Positions 32,945 through 44,723 of a DNA stretch of 64,000 nucleotides are shown one piece after another. The first letter of the stretch is position 1. Each line of letters begins with the position of its first letter. Position numbers and translations under genes: made by a program. The stretch comes from Lumbricus terrestris (taxonomy: Eukaryota > Annelida > Clitellata > Crassiclitellata > Lumbricidae): contig OX457038.1 in assembly GCA_949752735.1 (NCBI GenBank), positions 16,577,081 to 16,641,080 on the forward strand, read 5' to 3'. The notes beneath the pieces are model-generated. The model searched no databases, was not told the origin of the DNA, and worked only from the letters and a program-made list of their open reading frames with translations.

Positions 32945-35900
32945 TGTCTAGCCTACTTGACAGGCTGACAGACCAACATATTAACGATCAGACATAGACA
33001 GGGGCAGGCACACAGACATACAAGCGGACATACGAACAGAACAAACAGACAGCGACACAGACACACAGAAGGACAGATGGACTGACAAGCGGACATACGA
33101 ACAGAACAAACAGACAGCGACACAGACACACAGAAGGACAGATGGACTGACAAACGGACATACGAACAGACAGACAGCGGGACAGACACACAGAAGGACA
33201 GATGGACTGACAAACGGACATACGAACAGACAGACAGCGGGACAGACACACAGAAGGACAGATGGACTGACAAACGGACATACGAACAGACAGACAGCGA
33301 CACAGACACACAGAAGGACAGATGGACTGACAAACGGACATACGAACAGACAGACAGTGGGACAGACACACAGAAGGACATATGGACTGACAAACGGACA
33401 TACGAACAGACAGATAGCGACACAGACACACAGAAGGACATGCAAGCAGACGCATTGACCAACGGACATATGCACAGACAGACAGCGGGAGAGACACGCA
33501 GAAGGACAGGTAGATAGACGCATTGACCAACGGACATACGCACAGACAGACAGGAGGATAGATACGCAGAAGGACAGGTAGACAGACGCATTGACCAACA
33601 GACATACGCACAGACAGACAGCGGGACAGACACGCACAGAGGGATTGATCAGCGGACATACACACAGACAGACAGCGGGACAGACATACAGAAGGACTGA
33701 CAAACGGACATACGAACAGACAGACAGCGACACAGACACACAGAAGGACAGTTGTACTGACCAACAAACAGACAGCGGGACGGACACAGAGAAGGACAGG
33801 TGGACAGATGGACTGACAAACGGACATACGAACAGACAGACAGCAGGACAGACACACAGAAGGACAGATGGACTGACAAACGGACATACGAACAGACAGA
33901 CAGCGACACAGACACACAGAAGGACAGATGGACTAACAAACGGACATACGAACAGACAGACAGCGGGACAGACACACAGAAGGACAGATGGACTGACAAA
34001 CGGACATACGAACAGACAGACAGCGGGACAGACACGCAGAAGGACAGATGGACTGACAAACGGACATACGAACAGACAGACAGCGGGACAGACACACAGA
34101 AGGACAGATGGACTGACAAACGGACATACGAACGGACAGACAGCGGGACAGACACACAGAAGGACAGATGGACTAACAAACGGACATACGAACAGACAGA
34201 CAGCGGGACAGACACGCAGAAGGACAGATGGACTGACAAACGGACATACGAACAGACAGACAGCGGGACAGACACACAGAAGGACAGATGGACTGACAAA
34301 CGGACATACGAACAGACAGAGAGCGGGACAGACACACAGAAGGACAGATGGACTGACAAACGGACATACGAACAGAAAGACAGCGACACAGACGCACAGA
34401 TGGACAGATGGACTGACAAACGGACATACGAACAGACAGACAGCGGGACAGACACACAGAAGGACATATGGACTGACAAACGGACATACGAACAGACAGA
34501 TAGCGACACATACACACAGAAAGACAGATAGACTGACAAACGGACATACGAATAGACAGACAGCGGGACAGACACACAGAAGGACAGATGGACTGACAAA
34601 CGGACATACGAACAGACAGACAGCGACACAGACACACAGAAGGACAGATGGACTGACAAACGGACATACGAACAGACAGACAGCGGGACAGACACACAGA
34701 AGGACATATGGACTGACAAACGGACATACGAACAGACAGCGACACAGACACACAGAAGGACAGATAGACTGACAAACGGACATACGAATAGACAGACAGC
34801 GGGACAGACACACAGAAGGACAGATGGACTGACAAACGGACATACGAACAGACAGACAGCGACACAGACACACAGAAGGACAGATGGACTGACAAACGGA
34901 CATACGAACAGACAGACAGCGGGACAGACACACAGAAGGACAGATGGACTGACAAACGGACATACGAACAGACAGACAGCGTGACAGACACACAGAAGGA
35001 CAGATGGACTGACAAACGGACATACGAACAGACAGACAGCGACACAGACACGCAGAAGGACAGATGGTCTGACAAACGGACATACGAACAGACAGACAGC
35101 GGGACAGACACACAGAAGGACAGATGGACTGACAAACGGACATACGAACAGACAGACAGCGGGACAGACACACAGAAGGACAGATGGACTGACAAACGGA
35201 CATACGAACAGACAGACAGCGGGACAGACACACAGAAGGGCAGATGGACTGACAAACGGACATACGAACAGACAGACAGCGGGACAGACACGCAGAAGGA
35301 CAGATGGACTGACAAACGGACATACGAACAGACAGACAGCGGGACAGACACACAGAGGGACAGATGGACTGACAAACGGACATACGAACAGACAGACAGC
35401 GGGACAGACACACAGAAGGACAGATGGACTGACAAGCGGACATACGAACAGAACAAACAGACAGCGACACAGACACACAGAAGGACAGATGGACTGACAA
35501 ACGGACATACGAAGAGACAGACAGCGGGACAGACACACAGAAGGACCGATGGACTGACAAACGGACATACGAACAGACAGACAGCGGGACAGACACACAG
35601 AAGGACAGATGGACTGACAAACGGACATACGAACAGACAGACAGCGACACAGACACACAGAAGGACAGATGGACCGACAAACGGACATATGAACAGACAG
35701 ACAGCGGGACAGACACACAGAAGGACATATGGACTGACAAGCGGACATACGAACAGACAGATAGCGACACAGACACACAGAAGGACAGGTAGACTGACAA
35801 ACGGACATACGAACAGACAGACAGCGGGACAGACACACAGAAGGACAGATGGACTGACAAACGGACATACGAACAGACAGACAGCGACACAGACACACAG

Positions 35901-36050
35901 AAGGACAGATGGACTGACAAACGGACATACGCACAGACAGACAGGGGGACAGATACGCAGAAGGACAGGTAGACAGACGCATTGACCAACGGACATACAC
36001 ACAGACAAACAGCGGGACAGACACATAGACGGATGGTTAGTCAGTCAGTC
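32945..36050. repeat. 60-bp GACA-rich satellite array, about 3.1 kb
   Basis: About 50 units of 60 bp. A typical unit reads GACAGACAGCGGGACAGACA, CACAGAAGGACAGATGGACT, then GACAAACGGACATACGAACA. Two main variants alternate irregularly, with GCGGGACAGACAC or GCGACACAGACAC. Rarer variants have CATATGG instead of CAGATGG, a TAGCGAC start, or AACAGAACAAACAGAC. Edge units with GCATTGACCAACGGACATA are at 33450-33610 and 35965-36000. The unit length is a multiple of three and the unit lacks stops in several frames, which gives giant spurious frames (up to 1002 codons on minus). Confidence 0.95.
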
Positions 36051-36557
36051 TGTTGAACGGGCACACGTACAGGCATAAATAGACGAACACACGCAGACGG
36101 ACAGTTAGCAGCAGGACAGCCCAACAGACATGGAGCCTGACGGACGTAGTTTATAATGGATACAATGTTATGTAGAATTACAATCGCGATTAGGGCGACA
36201 CTGGTGAGTGCTTAAGCGTTACGTTAGCGTATAACGGCTAATATGTCGCCCTTGTGTGGGAGAAAGTATAAGAAGAGGAGTCAATAGGTATGAAAGCGAA
36301 AGCGATTATTATGTTCGACGCTCGTGAGCACTTTAGATTTCTTATCTACTCTCATCAAATAGTTATATTTGCTGTTAAGATATATTTTTTGGAGTAAACC
36401 TGGATATTAGTAGATTAGTATATTACAAGACATGTTGCAAAATTTCAAAGCAATATGATTCGTATATTTAGAAAAAATCGCGTTTTACTAAAATCAATGA
36501 GAATGAGCACTTTATCGTTATGAAAAAATGGGAGGACTTTAAAATAGGATAATGATA

Positions 36558-36593
<36 letters not shown>

Positions 36594-36616
36594 TTTAATT
36601 TTTTAGAAGATTATTA

Positions 36617-36656
<40 letters not shown>

Positions 36657-37150
36657 CTAATGTGGGCATATAATCGCTTCTGCGTGCACTGTTTGCTTGT
36701 ATGAGTGCTTTTAGGCCCTATGCCCTGGTTAGGAAAAAGTCTGATCATGAATCACTTAAATATTCTTTAGCCGTTAAAGATGTATCGGTAGGCTCCTTTA
36801 AGTTAACACTGGACTGGAATATTAAAGACCTGTTGATAGGCTATTGAAAAAATAGAAGTAGGCCTAGCGAAGTAATAATAGACGAATGTCGATTCGTAGA
36901 ATACAACACGTTTTGTGTGTCATTTTGTCGTAGGCTACTTCTGTTATGTTGGGCCCACAGTTTTGCTGAACAGGACCCCACATTTGTTAATACGGCCCTG
37001 GTCCTAGATCTAAAGCTATAATCACCGCTTACCTTGATGGTGACTACGGAGAAACTAAGAGTTAAATTGAGGGTTAAGAAATATGCCGTTGGCGAAAGGA
37101 GATCGGCTGAACGGCAATATTATTGTCCTGCATGGTTTCATTGAGAAGAA
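36051..37150. other. Gene-free stretch with (ATT)n microsatellite
   Basis: (ATT)n at 36556-36593 and 36613-36652, around a short interruption. No exon-like frame was found on either strand. Confidence 0.5.
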
Positions 37151-37154
37151 TAAA

Positions 37155-37640
37155 TGGTCTCAAATATCCGGATTTTAACCCGATTGATTATCAATTGCGA
37201 AGAGATATACCGGAGAAATGCCATAATCTGCAGCCAAACCCAAGAGCGATAAGAAAATAATTGATGGTCGTATTGGAGATGACATGGGAAGATTTAAATA
37301 TGGAACGCAATAAAAAGGCCATCAGGAACTTTACAAAGTGACACAGAATAACTGCGGGCACTGGTGGTGGACACATTGAGCACAGGTTGTGCAGCACTGT
37401 CAAATTTATTTGATAACAATTATTTGAGATATGACATGATAAAATTGTCTTTAATTGCTTTTTGTTGCGTGATGTTTTTAGTTCGTGAAAAATCAATGGG
37501 CTCTGTTTCCATTTTTTTTATTTGGCTGGTGTTTGCAATTATAAATTACCGTTAAGGCTTTAGAACCATATTAAAAAAATCTTACTTCTGTTCAAGACAG
37601 TGGCAAAAATCTTAGGGGTTACTTTTTTGCCTACCCTGTA
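37155..37640 (+). mobile_element. Mariner-type transposon remnant
   Basis: The plus strand encodes YPDFNPIDYQLRRDIPEKCH near 37155-37215, matching the mariner/Tc1 'SPDLNPIDYxxW' tail. The right end is TTACTTTTTTGCCTACCCTG next to TA, the same type of terminus as 3089. The segment 37360-37500 matches 3470-3600 in reverse. The coding part is out of frame in places and lacks the catalytic core. Confidence 0.65.
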
Positions 37641-37783
37641 GATAAATTGCTAGGAAGTCAAGCAATAGATCCCGTTAGACAAGTCATATATTTTCAGATT
37701 TCGACATTACTTGTTCATCTACCTAGCTCTACCTGGAATGGCAGTTTATTATAAGTCTAATGAAGACTGATTTAGCTGTTTAC

Positions 37784-37981
37784 TTGAGGAGTCAGCGAGT
37801 TTCGATGTGGCTCCGCTTTTGAGGTTTGTTTGTTTAACTGTTTTGGTGATATTGTCAAACCAGAAGACGTTGTTCGAGATGTAATCATATTCAACAGCTG
37901 TCGGTGATTCATTAGAATCGACCGCAATGGTTGCTCGGACTTCTCCTGTTGCGATATCACTGGTCAACATAGAAATCGTTA
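37784..37981 (-). CDS. LDLR-family exon: start of second beta-propeller
   Basis: A 198-bp exon bounded on minus by TTTTCCAGTCAG (acceptor) and TCAA|GTAAAC (donor), phase 1 at both sides. It encodes ATGEVRATIAVDS, SPTAVEYDYISNNVFWFDN and VKQTNLKSG. The core 'AVEYDYxxNxVFWFDxxxxxVKQ' is the YWTD-type blade pattern of LDL-receptor class B repeats. It follows the EGF module, as expected for the first blade of the next propeller. No further 3' exon was recognised to the left. Confidence 0.7.
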
Positions 37982-38158
37982 CTGACTGGAAAAGGCCCTA
38001 ATGTGTAGCATCTTGGTGTGCTGAACACGAATATAACCATAAAAAGTTTTTATTGGCTCTCGTTTTGAAAATATTTCATATAGTTCATTTCTTATGTTTC
38101 ACCATGTAAATTTATGCAGTAGAAATGCGACAATATCCTAAATATGTCTAGAATGATG

Positions 38159-38304
38159 CATAGGTGCAATCACATCCTAAAAGTTGGAGGGGACCATAAT
38201 GAATCACGTCCTAAAAGTTGGGGGACCATAATAATAAAGTTAGGGGACCACTCAAAAGTTGGGGGGACGCCTCCCGTGGGTCCCATAGGGTGGTTGCGCC
38301 TATG
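38159..38304. mobile_element. 146-bp MITE, copy 2 (CATAGGTGCAA-ended)
   Basis: Same termini and interior as 26797-26941. The identical octamer GAATGATG flanks it (38151-38158 and 38305-38312). It lies in an intron of the LDLR-family gene. Confidence 0.88.
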
Positions 38305-38509
38305 GAATGATGTAATATTCCACCTCATTGCATAATCCCATCATGGACACATCATGCACAGTTGATTTTTTTATTACGTCATTTTCTGATGCAATGTAAA
38401 AGTACAGCCAGTCTGACGAGGACAAGGGTGAGCCGACATGTTCTTCTCCTGGTCCGTCAGCGTGCAGTGATCCCGATGTTCACTGTGGTGCATCATCAAC
38501 CCCACACAG

Positions 38510-39640
38510 AATAACACAGGAAAACTAAATGACCTTGTTCGTGATTTGGACTTATCCAAAAACAAGGCAGAGTTGCTAGGATCAAGACTCCAACAATGGA
38601 ATCTTCTAGAAGAAGATGTCACAATCACTTCATATAGAAAGCGCCATCAGCAGTTGGAACCTTTCTTCATGAAGGAAGGTAATCTGGTATTCTGTTCCAA
38701 TATTGACGACCTCATGAATGCCTTACAGATCATTCATGACCCACAAGAATGGAGACTCTTGGTAGACTCTTTGACACTGAGTCTTAAGGCTGTGCTTTTG
38801 CACAATGGAAACCGTCTTCCATCTATTCCATTAGCTCATGCTGTCCACATGAAAGAGACATACGATAACCTAAAACAGCTACTGCATTACATTGACTATA
38901 ATAACAGGTACAAATGGCACCTGTGCGGTGATTTGAAGGTAGTTGCCATTTTAATGGGACTGCAGCAAGGATATACAAAATATATGTGTTTCTTGTGTGA
39001 GTGGGATAGTGAGTAAGAGAGTTGCACTACGTGCGGAAGGAATGGACTCCCAGACAAAACAAGGCAGTTGGACAGAAGAATATCCAGCACCCAGCTCTGG
39101 TCGAGGCTCACAAAATCCTACTACCACCCCTTCACATCAAACTAGGTTTGGTGAAGAACTTCGTGAAAGCCATGGACCGCACTTCGCCAGCTTTCCGATA
39201 CCTGCATGAAAAATTCCCTCGACTCAGCGAAGCAAAGATTAAAGAGGGAGTTTTCGTGGGTCCTCAGATTAGAGAACTTTTCAAAGATGACCGCTTCAAC
39301 AACTTGCTGGAGGGTGATGCGAAACAAGCATGGAATGCTTTTCGTCTAGTGTTTACAGACTTTCTGGGGAATGTTAGGGCAGAAAACTACATGGAACTAG
39401 TAGAAGACATGCTCAAGCAGTATCAGAAATTTCGCTGCAATATGTCGCTGAAGATGCATTTCCTTCACTCCCATCTGGATTTCTTCCCTGACAACTGTGG
39501 TATGGTTAGTGACGAACATGGCGAACGCTTTCATCAAGATGCAAAGGTACCAGGGAAAATGGTCCACTAGACCACTACAATGTTGGCTGACTACTGCTGG
39601 ACACTCCGCAGAGATGCTCCCGAACAGCTGTACAAGAGAT
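38510..39640 (+). pseudogene. Broken copy of a multicopy protein with SDEHGERFHQD motif
   Basis: Three overlapping pieces on plus. Piece 1 (about 38515-39016) has NDLVRDLDLSKNKAELLGSR, VTITSYRKRHQQLEPFF and GLQQGYTKYMCFLCEWDS. Piece 2 (39020-39560) has HYVRKEWTPR, LLPPLHIKLGLVKNFVKAM, KEGVFVGPQIREL and SDEHGERFHQD. Piece 3 (about 39577-39640) has MLADYCWTLRRD. The frame changes near 39017 and again after 39540, and YQGKWS sits in a third frame. From memory, proteins with this ordered set of motifs are abundant and multicopy in many invertebrate genomes, which suggests a transposon origin. I know no established function. It lies in an intron, antisense to the LDLR-family gene. Confidence 0.65.
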
Positions 39641-40419
39641 AGGCAAAAAATCTAAGAACTAGTCTATGACCTGGTTTTTACAAATATTAACCGTAAGTGT
39701 ATCACTATTGAAATGCATTGTGCGATATAAAATTACTTCATTTGAGATTACAAAAAAACTAGAGCCAATTAAGCAATTTCACTGTCATATTCGTGTTCAG
39801 CACATAAAAATTGATAAGAACTGACTAATTTCATTTCAGTAACATGACTTTTGTAAAAATTTGTTGTCCAGTGTATCCACTTGGAACAACTGTCGCTGTT
39901 GGATGTCGCTGATGATCAGAAACTGATCTTGGAATGGCCCTGATGCAGTTGTATTGAGAAACATTAGAATTCTTTTGTTGAAAATTAACTAGTTAGGCCT
40001 TGCAATATAGCATATTTACACTGTTGGAGGTGTTGATAAATGCGTAAGTTGTTCATCCGATAGTTTGGTAATTGAAAACAATGCCAGATGACTGAACTTA
40101 GTACAATGCACTACATGCAAGTTTAGAATGGATAAAGGACCATAGGCACACAATTATAGCGTTGGATAGACAATGCAGACGGTATGTCTGCATTGTCTGC
40201 ATAATCAAAACTAGGCCAAAAACTGAGAGAAGCATTGAACTCAAGAATGAACAAGTAGGTGCTCTTATTCCTGTTCAGCCCTTTCTGGATTCCCGTTCGC
40301 ACGCACTGCAACTATGCAGAATCGAGCCTTTTCCGCGGTGAGCCTAGTGATCTGGAATGGGCTCCCACAGAGTTTACACGTGTACTGTAATTGATCGTGA
40401 GAAACCTGGTAATACTTAC

Positions 40420-40542
40420 GCGTAACGCAAGATGTTCCGTCGGAATCTAGAAAGAAGCCGATGGCGCAGAGACACTTTCTGGCTGTGGCATTTATTCTTA
40501 TACAAAAGTGACTGCATCCGCCTTTTGAAACCATGCACGGAC
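40420..40542 (-). CDS. LDLR-family exon: EGF-like module
   Basis: A 123-bp exon with acceptor ATTCTATAG and strong donor CGC|GTAAGT, phase 1 on both sides. It encodes six cysteines in EGF spacing, PCMVSKGGCSHFC then RKCLCAIGFFLDSDGTSC. A single EGF exon with 1-1 phases after a YWTD propeller is the standard LDL-receptor-family layout. It joins in phase to 41152-41314 upstream and 37784-37981 downstream. Confidence 0.88.
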
Positions 40543-40849
40543 CTATAGAATTATGAATACAAAACCTCATGCACTGCAACGAAATGCAATATAGAAACTA
40601 TAATAAAGACGGTAGCCATGATATAATGTACGTAGGCCCCCATCAGACGTAGGCCTATGCAAACGGACGCTCAAGATTTCATTCGTACCAAATGTACCTC
40701 TGACTTATTGGAACGTATCACCAGCAACTTGAGTATCGTTGAGTTGAGGTACATTGGCTGTTCTTCGTGGAAGAAATATGTTCATTTACGATGATTGAAT
40801 GTCAAATTTAAGTTAATTTAAGAACATGTTAAGTCGCTCATTTAAAGTA

Positions 40850-40850
40850 T

Positions 40851-40890
<40 letters not shown>

Positions 40891-40962
40891 CCATAATCAT
40901 CATCATCATTATCATAATCATCATCATCATCACCATAATCATAATCATCATCATCATGGGTA
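40850..40962. repeat. (ATC)n microsatellite, imperfect
   Basis: ATC triplets with ATA interruptions, in an intron of the LDLR-family gene. Just downstream (about 41078) is CGGGACACAGTGTATA, which looks like a mariner right terminus of the 2037 type. Confidence 0.9.
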
Positions 40963-41151
40963 CTGTGGCAATAAAAAATTATGGCTACTGTGTTTGTTTT
41001 TAAAATTTCCGGCAAATGCTAAAACTTTTGACTAAATTATGACACTTTTTGCTTGTGATCTACTTTTCATCGGGACACAGTGTATACTTTATAGAATCTA
41101 ATCATATAATTTGTTACTTTTTGTATAACATAATGTATGTATAACACTCAC

Positions 41152-41314
41152 TTTGTATGGCCATCTTTGTCGAGTCTTTTGACGGATCATAGGTTGCCAT
41201 ATCAATGATGCCTTGCTCATTAACGAAGGGAAGAAAATTACTCACAACTTGGTGTCTCGATTCATTGAATGCATGAATTAGGTTTCTGTTGCGATCGCCA
41301 AGAAAAAGATATTG
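41152..41314 (-). CDS. LDLR-family exon: last propeller blade
   Basis: A 163-bp exon with acceptor TTTACTTCACAG and donor ACAAA|GTGAGTG, starting in phase 0 and ending in phase 1. It encodes QQYLFLGDRNRNLIHAFNES, a 'YlFlgDxxxxxIxxfN' blade in which F/G replace the W/T of YWTD, then NEQGIIDMATYDPS. The position just before the EGF module agrees with the closing blade of the propeller. Confidence 0.85.
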
Positions 41315-42073
41315 CTGTGAAGTAAACAAAGAAAAAGCAATTAAATTACTGCCCAGTGCCCATTCCTACCCCCTCTGAACTTCTCCTGTCCTCCAACCCA
41401 AAGACGTGTTTGCTTGATCAGGTCCCGACCTTTCATCTTCACGAGTTCGTCGACGACTTGTTTCCGTTCCAGTAGCTGCTTTGCAATACCTCATTGTCAG
41501 ATGAGCTTTTTATACCATGCAGTCAAGTATTTCAGGGGTTCGAACAATCATGCTTTAACTTAAGGGCGATGCCTGGATCCTAATGACGACATCAGTTGCT
41601 ACCACCCAGTCTTCCATTTCTCTCTGAGGTCATCTTGCTAACAGACACGCAGCAGTTGATGTCTAATCTAGAACTAATTCTAAAGACGCTATGCAATTGC
41701 TCTTATACATGTAGGCCTAAATGATTAGGCCTAAATGTAGCTTAAATACATGCATGCATACATTGCATAGTCTACCTCCCGACTTGTGTTCTTACTCCTC
41801 TCCAACAACAAGAAGAAAGGGCTGAAAGGCGTGGTTCTCCAAGAGGCGTAGACAACTAGACACATTAGGCTTACACTGTAACATAAAGTTGATCAGCTTA
41901 ACAGCATCCACCAAAGTCGTAGGCCTATTAGCAGCACCGAAATCTTTTCAGTCTATCTTAGTTAGACTCTGACGGTGTGGATCATTGTCGCGCACTATAG
42001 AAGCAAAAGTGTTATTCGGCTAGAAAAACTAAAGTACAGTTCAGCATAGAGTTATGATAAGATTCAGTGTAAC

Positions 42074-42329
42074 CCTGTAGAATGTGAAAGCTGAAATTGT
42101 TGAGAATAGATCCAGCTGCCATAACGAAACATTCGATCCATCCAAGTTGCACGAGCCAATCGTTGCCATGTTTGAATCCAACCAATAGAGACGATCTGAC
42201 TTGAAGTCGATGGCTAATTTCGTTGGACTTAAGATAGTGTCATTTGAGATGAGCACCTGACGAATTTCGCTAACCAGATCAAGCCTTTCAATCTTTGGAT
42301 TGATATCAAGATCAATCCAGAATAGGTAA
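42074..42329 (-). CDS. LDLR-family exon: two YWTD blades
   Basis: A 256-bp exon with acceptor AATATTTTCAG. The donor is AGG|GTTACA, a weaker site but the only one in phase. It reads YLFWIDLDINPKIERLDL, then LAIDFKSDRLYWLDSNMATI and ISAFTFYR, i.e. two class B repeats (YLFWID, RLYWLD). Its first base completes the split Ser codon from 53173-53342, giving HPGKSYLFWID. The intron before it is 10.8 kb, nearly all of it one nested insertion. Confidence 0.88.
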
Positions 42330-42541
42330 CTGAAAATATTCAACATTGTTATGATTGTGTTAATAGCCCCATTGCTCATGATACCGCAAATAAGTGATGG
42401 CTGATGGTCGCAATGAAATAATTGCGTTACATTACATTGATTACAACCGATTCCAGTCGCTTCTATACATCGTCCAAGTGTCCATTCTAGACTACTCGTG
42501 ACATAATCCTATCTATCTACTCCATTATTGTTTATCGTTTG
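42330..42541. other. Intron remainder and left target duplication
   Basis: Ordinary intron sequence ending in ATCGTTTG (42534-42541), which is repeated at 52698-52705 beyond the large insertion. Confidence 0.6.
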
Positions 42542-43022
42542 CAGTAGCGGCGCTAGGGGGGCTGGAGGGGGCTAAGCCCCCCCTGAATGCGGCTCAGCCC
42601 CCCCAAAGCAATATGCGGAAAATGTCTATAACGGCTTTCGTAATAAGAAAACTAGGCAATGATCAATGTCATCGAAATCTACTTTGAGAATGAAGTTAGC
42701 GACTTTATTTCTTGGCCTCAGTCTATGAAAACGGGTGACAAGTTTGCACCTTTACCTTTTGACCATACAACCGGACAGGGTTGTCGAAATTTTCGAAGAA
42801 ACAACACGGCTCTTAGACACCTCGTTCCAGATTGAAACCGTTTTATAAGTATTAGACGTATACAGAAACATCGAAAATGCCGTCCTTCAAAAAGTAATGC
42901 ACTGTTGTATTTTCTCTTGATTTTTCGCATATTTCACAAATTTTAACATCGTCACAAAAGAATGTTTAGGATTTTCTCCCTTCTGCAATCAACTATATAA
43001 TCATAGCGTAGATGCTTGCGCC

Positions 43023-43160
43023 AGTGGCGTCGTCAGAGGGCTAGGGGTTATAGCCTCTAAATGCGGATCGGTCCCCAAAGCAAAAAGCAGAAAATATCCA
43101 TTACGGCTTATTTCGTAATAAGAAAGCTAGACAATGGTCAATCGCATCGAAATCAACTAT
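43023..43160. repeat. Second copy of the insertion's left end
   Basis: CAGTGGCGTCGTCAGAGGGC and the following 130 bp match 42542-42680 in the same orientation: AATGCGG, CCCCAAAGCA, TTTCGTAATAAGAAA and CATCGAAATC. It is either a duplicated end or a second inserted element. Confidence 0.7.
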
Positions 43161-43166
43161 ATATGC

Positions 43167-43197
<31 letters not shown>

Positions 43198-43250
43198 GTT
43201 GTATAGGTCATATATATATATATATATAGTTGTATAGGTCATTTAATTCG
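43161..43250. repeat. (TA)n with duplicated AGTTGTATAGGTCA
   Basis: Two TA tracts, each followed by AGTTGTATAGGTCA. Confidence 0.9.
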
Positions 43251-43880
43251 TTGCATAGCAAATGCTACACATTTAGTGAACCCGTTTTGTTGCATTTAGT
43301 AGCTGCCTACAGTACTGTAAACCGTTCCTTCTTTATGGAATGGAAGCTGTCAGCCCTACCAAAAGTGAGCTGAACTATTTTGAGTACACTTACAGCTCTG
43401 CAGTATGTAAATTTTTTTTAGTCTCCTATAGTAGTGTTGCATCTGTACTGCACATCATGCATGAAAATAATATTACATACTGCTGGTAATCCAGAAGATT
43501 GCGTTTTATCCAGAAATTCCTTTGACACAAGAATGTAGTTGTCAGATTTGCGTCATGTTTCTCTTACACACCTCAAATGTGTGCGCTCTTGTTATTTCGG
43601 TATAATAATTATCATATTCTTGCTGTGTATACCACCACTGTCATGAGGGAATGTAGGCCTACGTTTGATATAATGGTGAACTAAGAAGTCCTAGTACTAT
43701 TAGCATATACATGTAAAACATTTGTGTTCGGATAATTATATATATATAAATATATATACATAAAATAATTGTGTGCATATATCTAAGCATGCATATTTTC
43801 ATATTAAGAAAACTTAAACTGTTTTCTGTCATTAGTAATATGCAGGCAGATAATAATTATTATAGTGTCCTGTGAATTCT
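43251..43880. other. Unassigned interior of the insertion
   Basis: AT-rich; no open frame, no transposase motif and no terminal repeat seen. Confidence 0.45.
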
Positions 43881-44112
43881 GTTGGACACCCTTATTGTGA
43901 TTTATTTTTATTTGTGATTACTTTAATTGAATGTCCAGGGTAACGGCCACTGCTGTCATAGACCCTTTCTGAATATAAATACTGTGTTGGACACCTTTAT
44001 TGTGATAACTTGGAACTCGAGTTTGTGTCCGTGGTCGACTTTTTATACGATAATACTGAATTGCACACCAATTTATTGTAAAATTTCTGAATATTAATTC
44101 TGTGTTGGACAC
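43881..44112. repeat. A/B satellite, left part
   Basis: One 104-bp A monomer (from 43881, with GTGATTTATTTTTATTTGTG and GGGTAACGGCC) and one 119-bp B monomer (from 43985, with TGATAACTTGGAACTCGAG and GTGGTCGACTTTTTATACG). A third GTTGGACAC start at 44104 is cut by the retrotransposon. Confidence 0.85.
44108..44112. repeat. 5' target-site duplication GACAC
   Basis: GACAC directly before the 5' LTR; the same five bases follow the 3' LTR at 51392-51396. Five bases is usual for Ty3/gypsy integrases. Confidence 0.9.
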
Positions 44113-44697
44113 TGTGAGCTAATTTTGTATAGTGTATGTGGTCAGCTAAGGGGTGAGCGTACGAATAGACCAGCTCAAGGTCAACGTCTAGACAGACAAG
44201 ACTGCAGGTGGCAGACTGGCGGGAAAGTTGGCGCGGCTCGGCCGACCGTCGCCGGAGAGCGCGAGAGAGAGAGACAGACAGACAGACAGACGGACGGAGA
44301 GAGGCAGAGAGAAGGACAGAGCGGCAGGGGGGAAGAGCGTACGCTCAGACAGTGAGAGTAGTTGTAGAAGGAAGGCTAGACAGTGTGGAAGACGTTTTAG
44401 AGAACAGTGGAGTGTGTGTTAAAAACTGTAGAGAGCAGTAGATAATAAGGTTGGGTTGCTGTCGTAGAATTCAAGCGTTTGTCGTCGTTGATGCCTTGTT
44501 GTGTTATTTGCGTTGTTATGAACGAAGAAGAAAATACACGAGAAACAGGTCTTTGTTGTAAGTGAACAAGTTAAGAACTTTAGAAACTTATACACTAGCT
44601 TTAGATACCGTAATACAGTGAATAGGTTAGGCCTAGGCTGCGCTACTGAACTGAAGAAGAGACTGGAGAAATTGTCAGTGATTGTGGAGCATTGACA
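44113..44697 (+). repeat. 5' LTR
   Basis: 585 bp, starts TGTGAGCTAATTTTG and ends GGAGCATTGACA. It contains a short CAGA tract (44272-44291). No clear TATA box was recognised. Small frames inside are not genes. Confidence 0.92.
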
Positions 44698-44699
44698 TT

Positions 44700-44717
44700 T
44701 GGCGGCAGCGGCGGGAT
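44700..44717 (+). promoter_or_regulatory. Putative primer-binding site
   Basis: TGGCGGCAGCGGCGGGAT, 2 bp after the LTR. TGG at the start is expected for the complement of a tRNA CCA end. The form TGG...AG..G.GGGAT recalls primer sites of the tRNA-Leu type, but the tRNA was not verified. Confidence 0.5.
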
Positions 44718-44723
44718 ACTGAA

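Noticed and set aside
33591..35985. Plus-strand Thr/Asp/Arg-rich frames of 393 and 334 codons
   Set aside because: Same satellite read on the other strand.
32981..36026. Very long minus-strand open frames (1002, 791 and 617 codons) rich in Cys, Val, Ser
   Set aside because: They come from a stop-free 60-bp tandem unit whose length is a multiple of three. All three frames on one strand are open, there is no start context, and no known domain is present.
32945..36050. CRISPR-like array
   Set aside because: The units are contiguous 60-bp repeats without unique spacers, in a eukaryotic genome.
42542..43160. Two complete separate MITEs at the left end of the large insertion
   Set aside because: No right terminus or matching octamer was found for the copy at 43023 (its left flank octamer GCTTGCGC was not seen again).
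44125..44441. Small frames inside both LTRs
   Set aside because: They are identical in both LTRs by duplication and lack any motif or conservation evidence.
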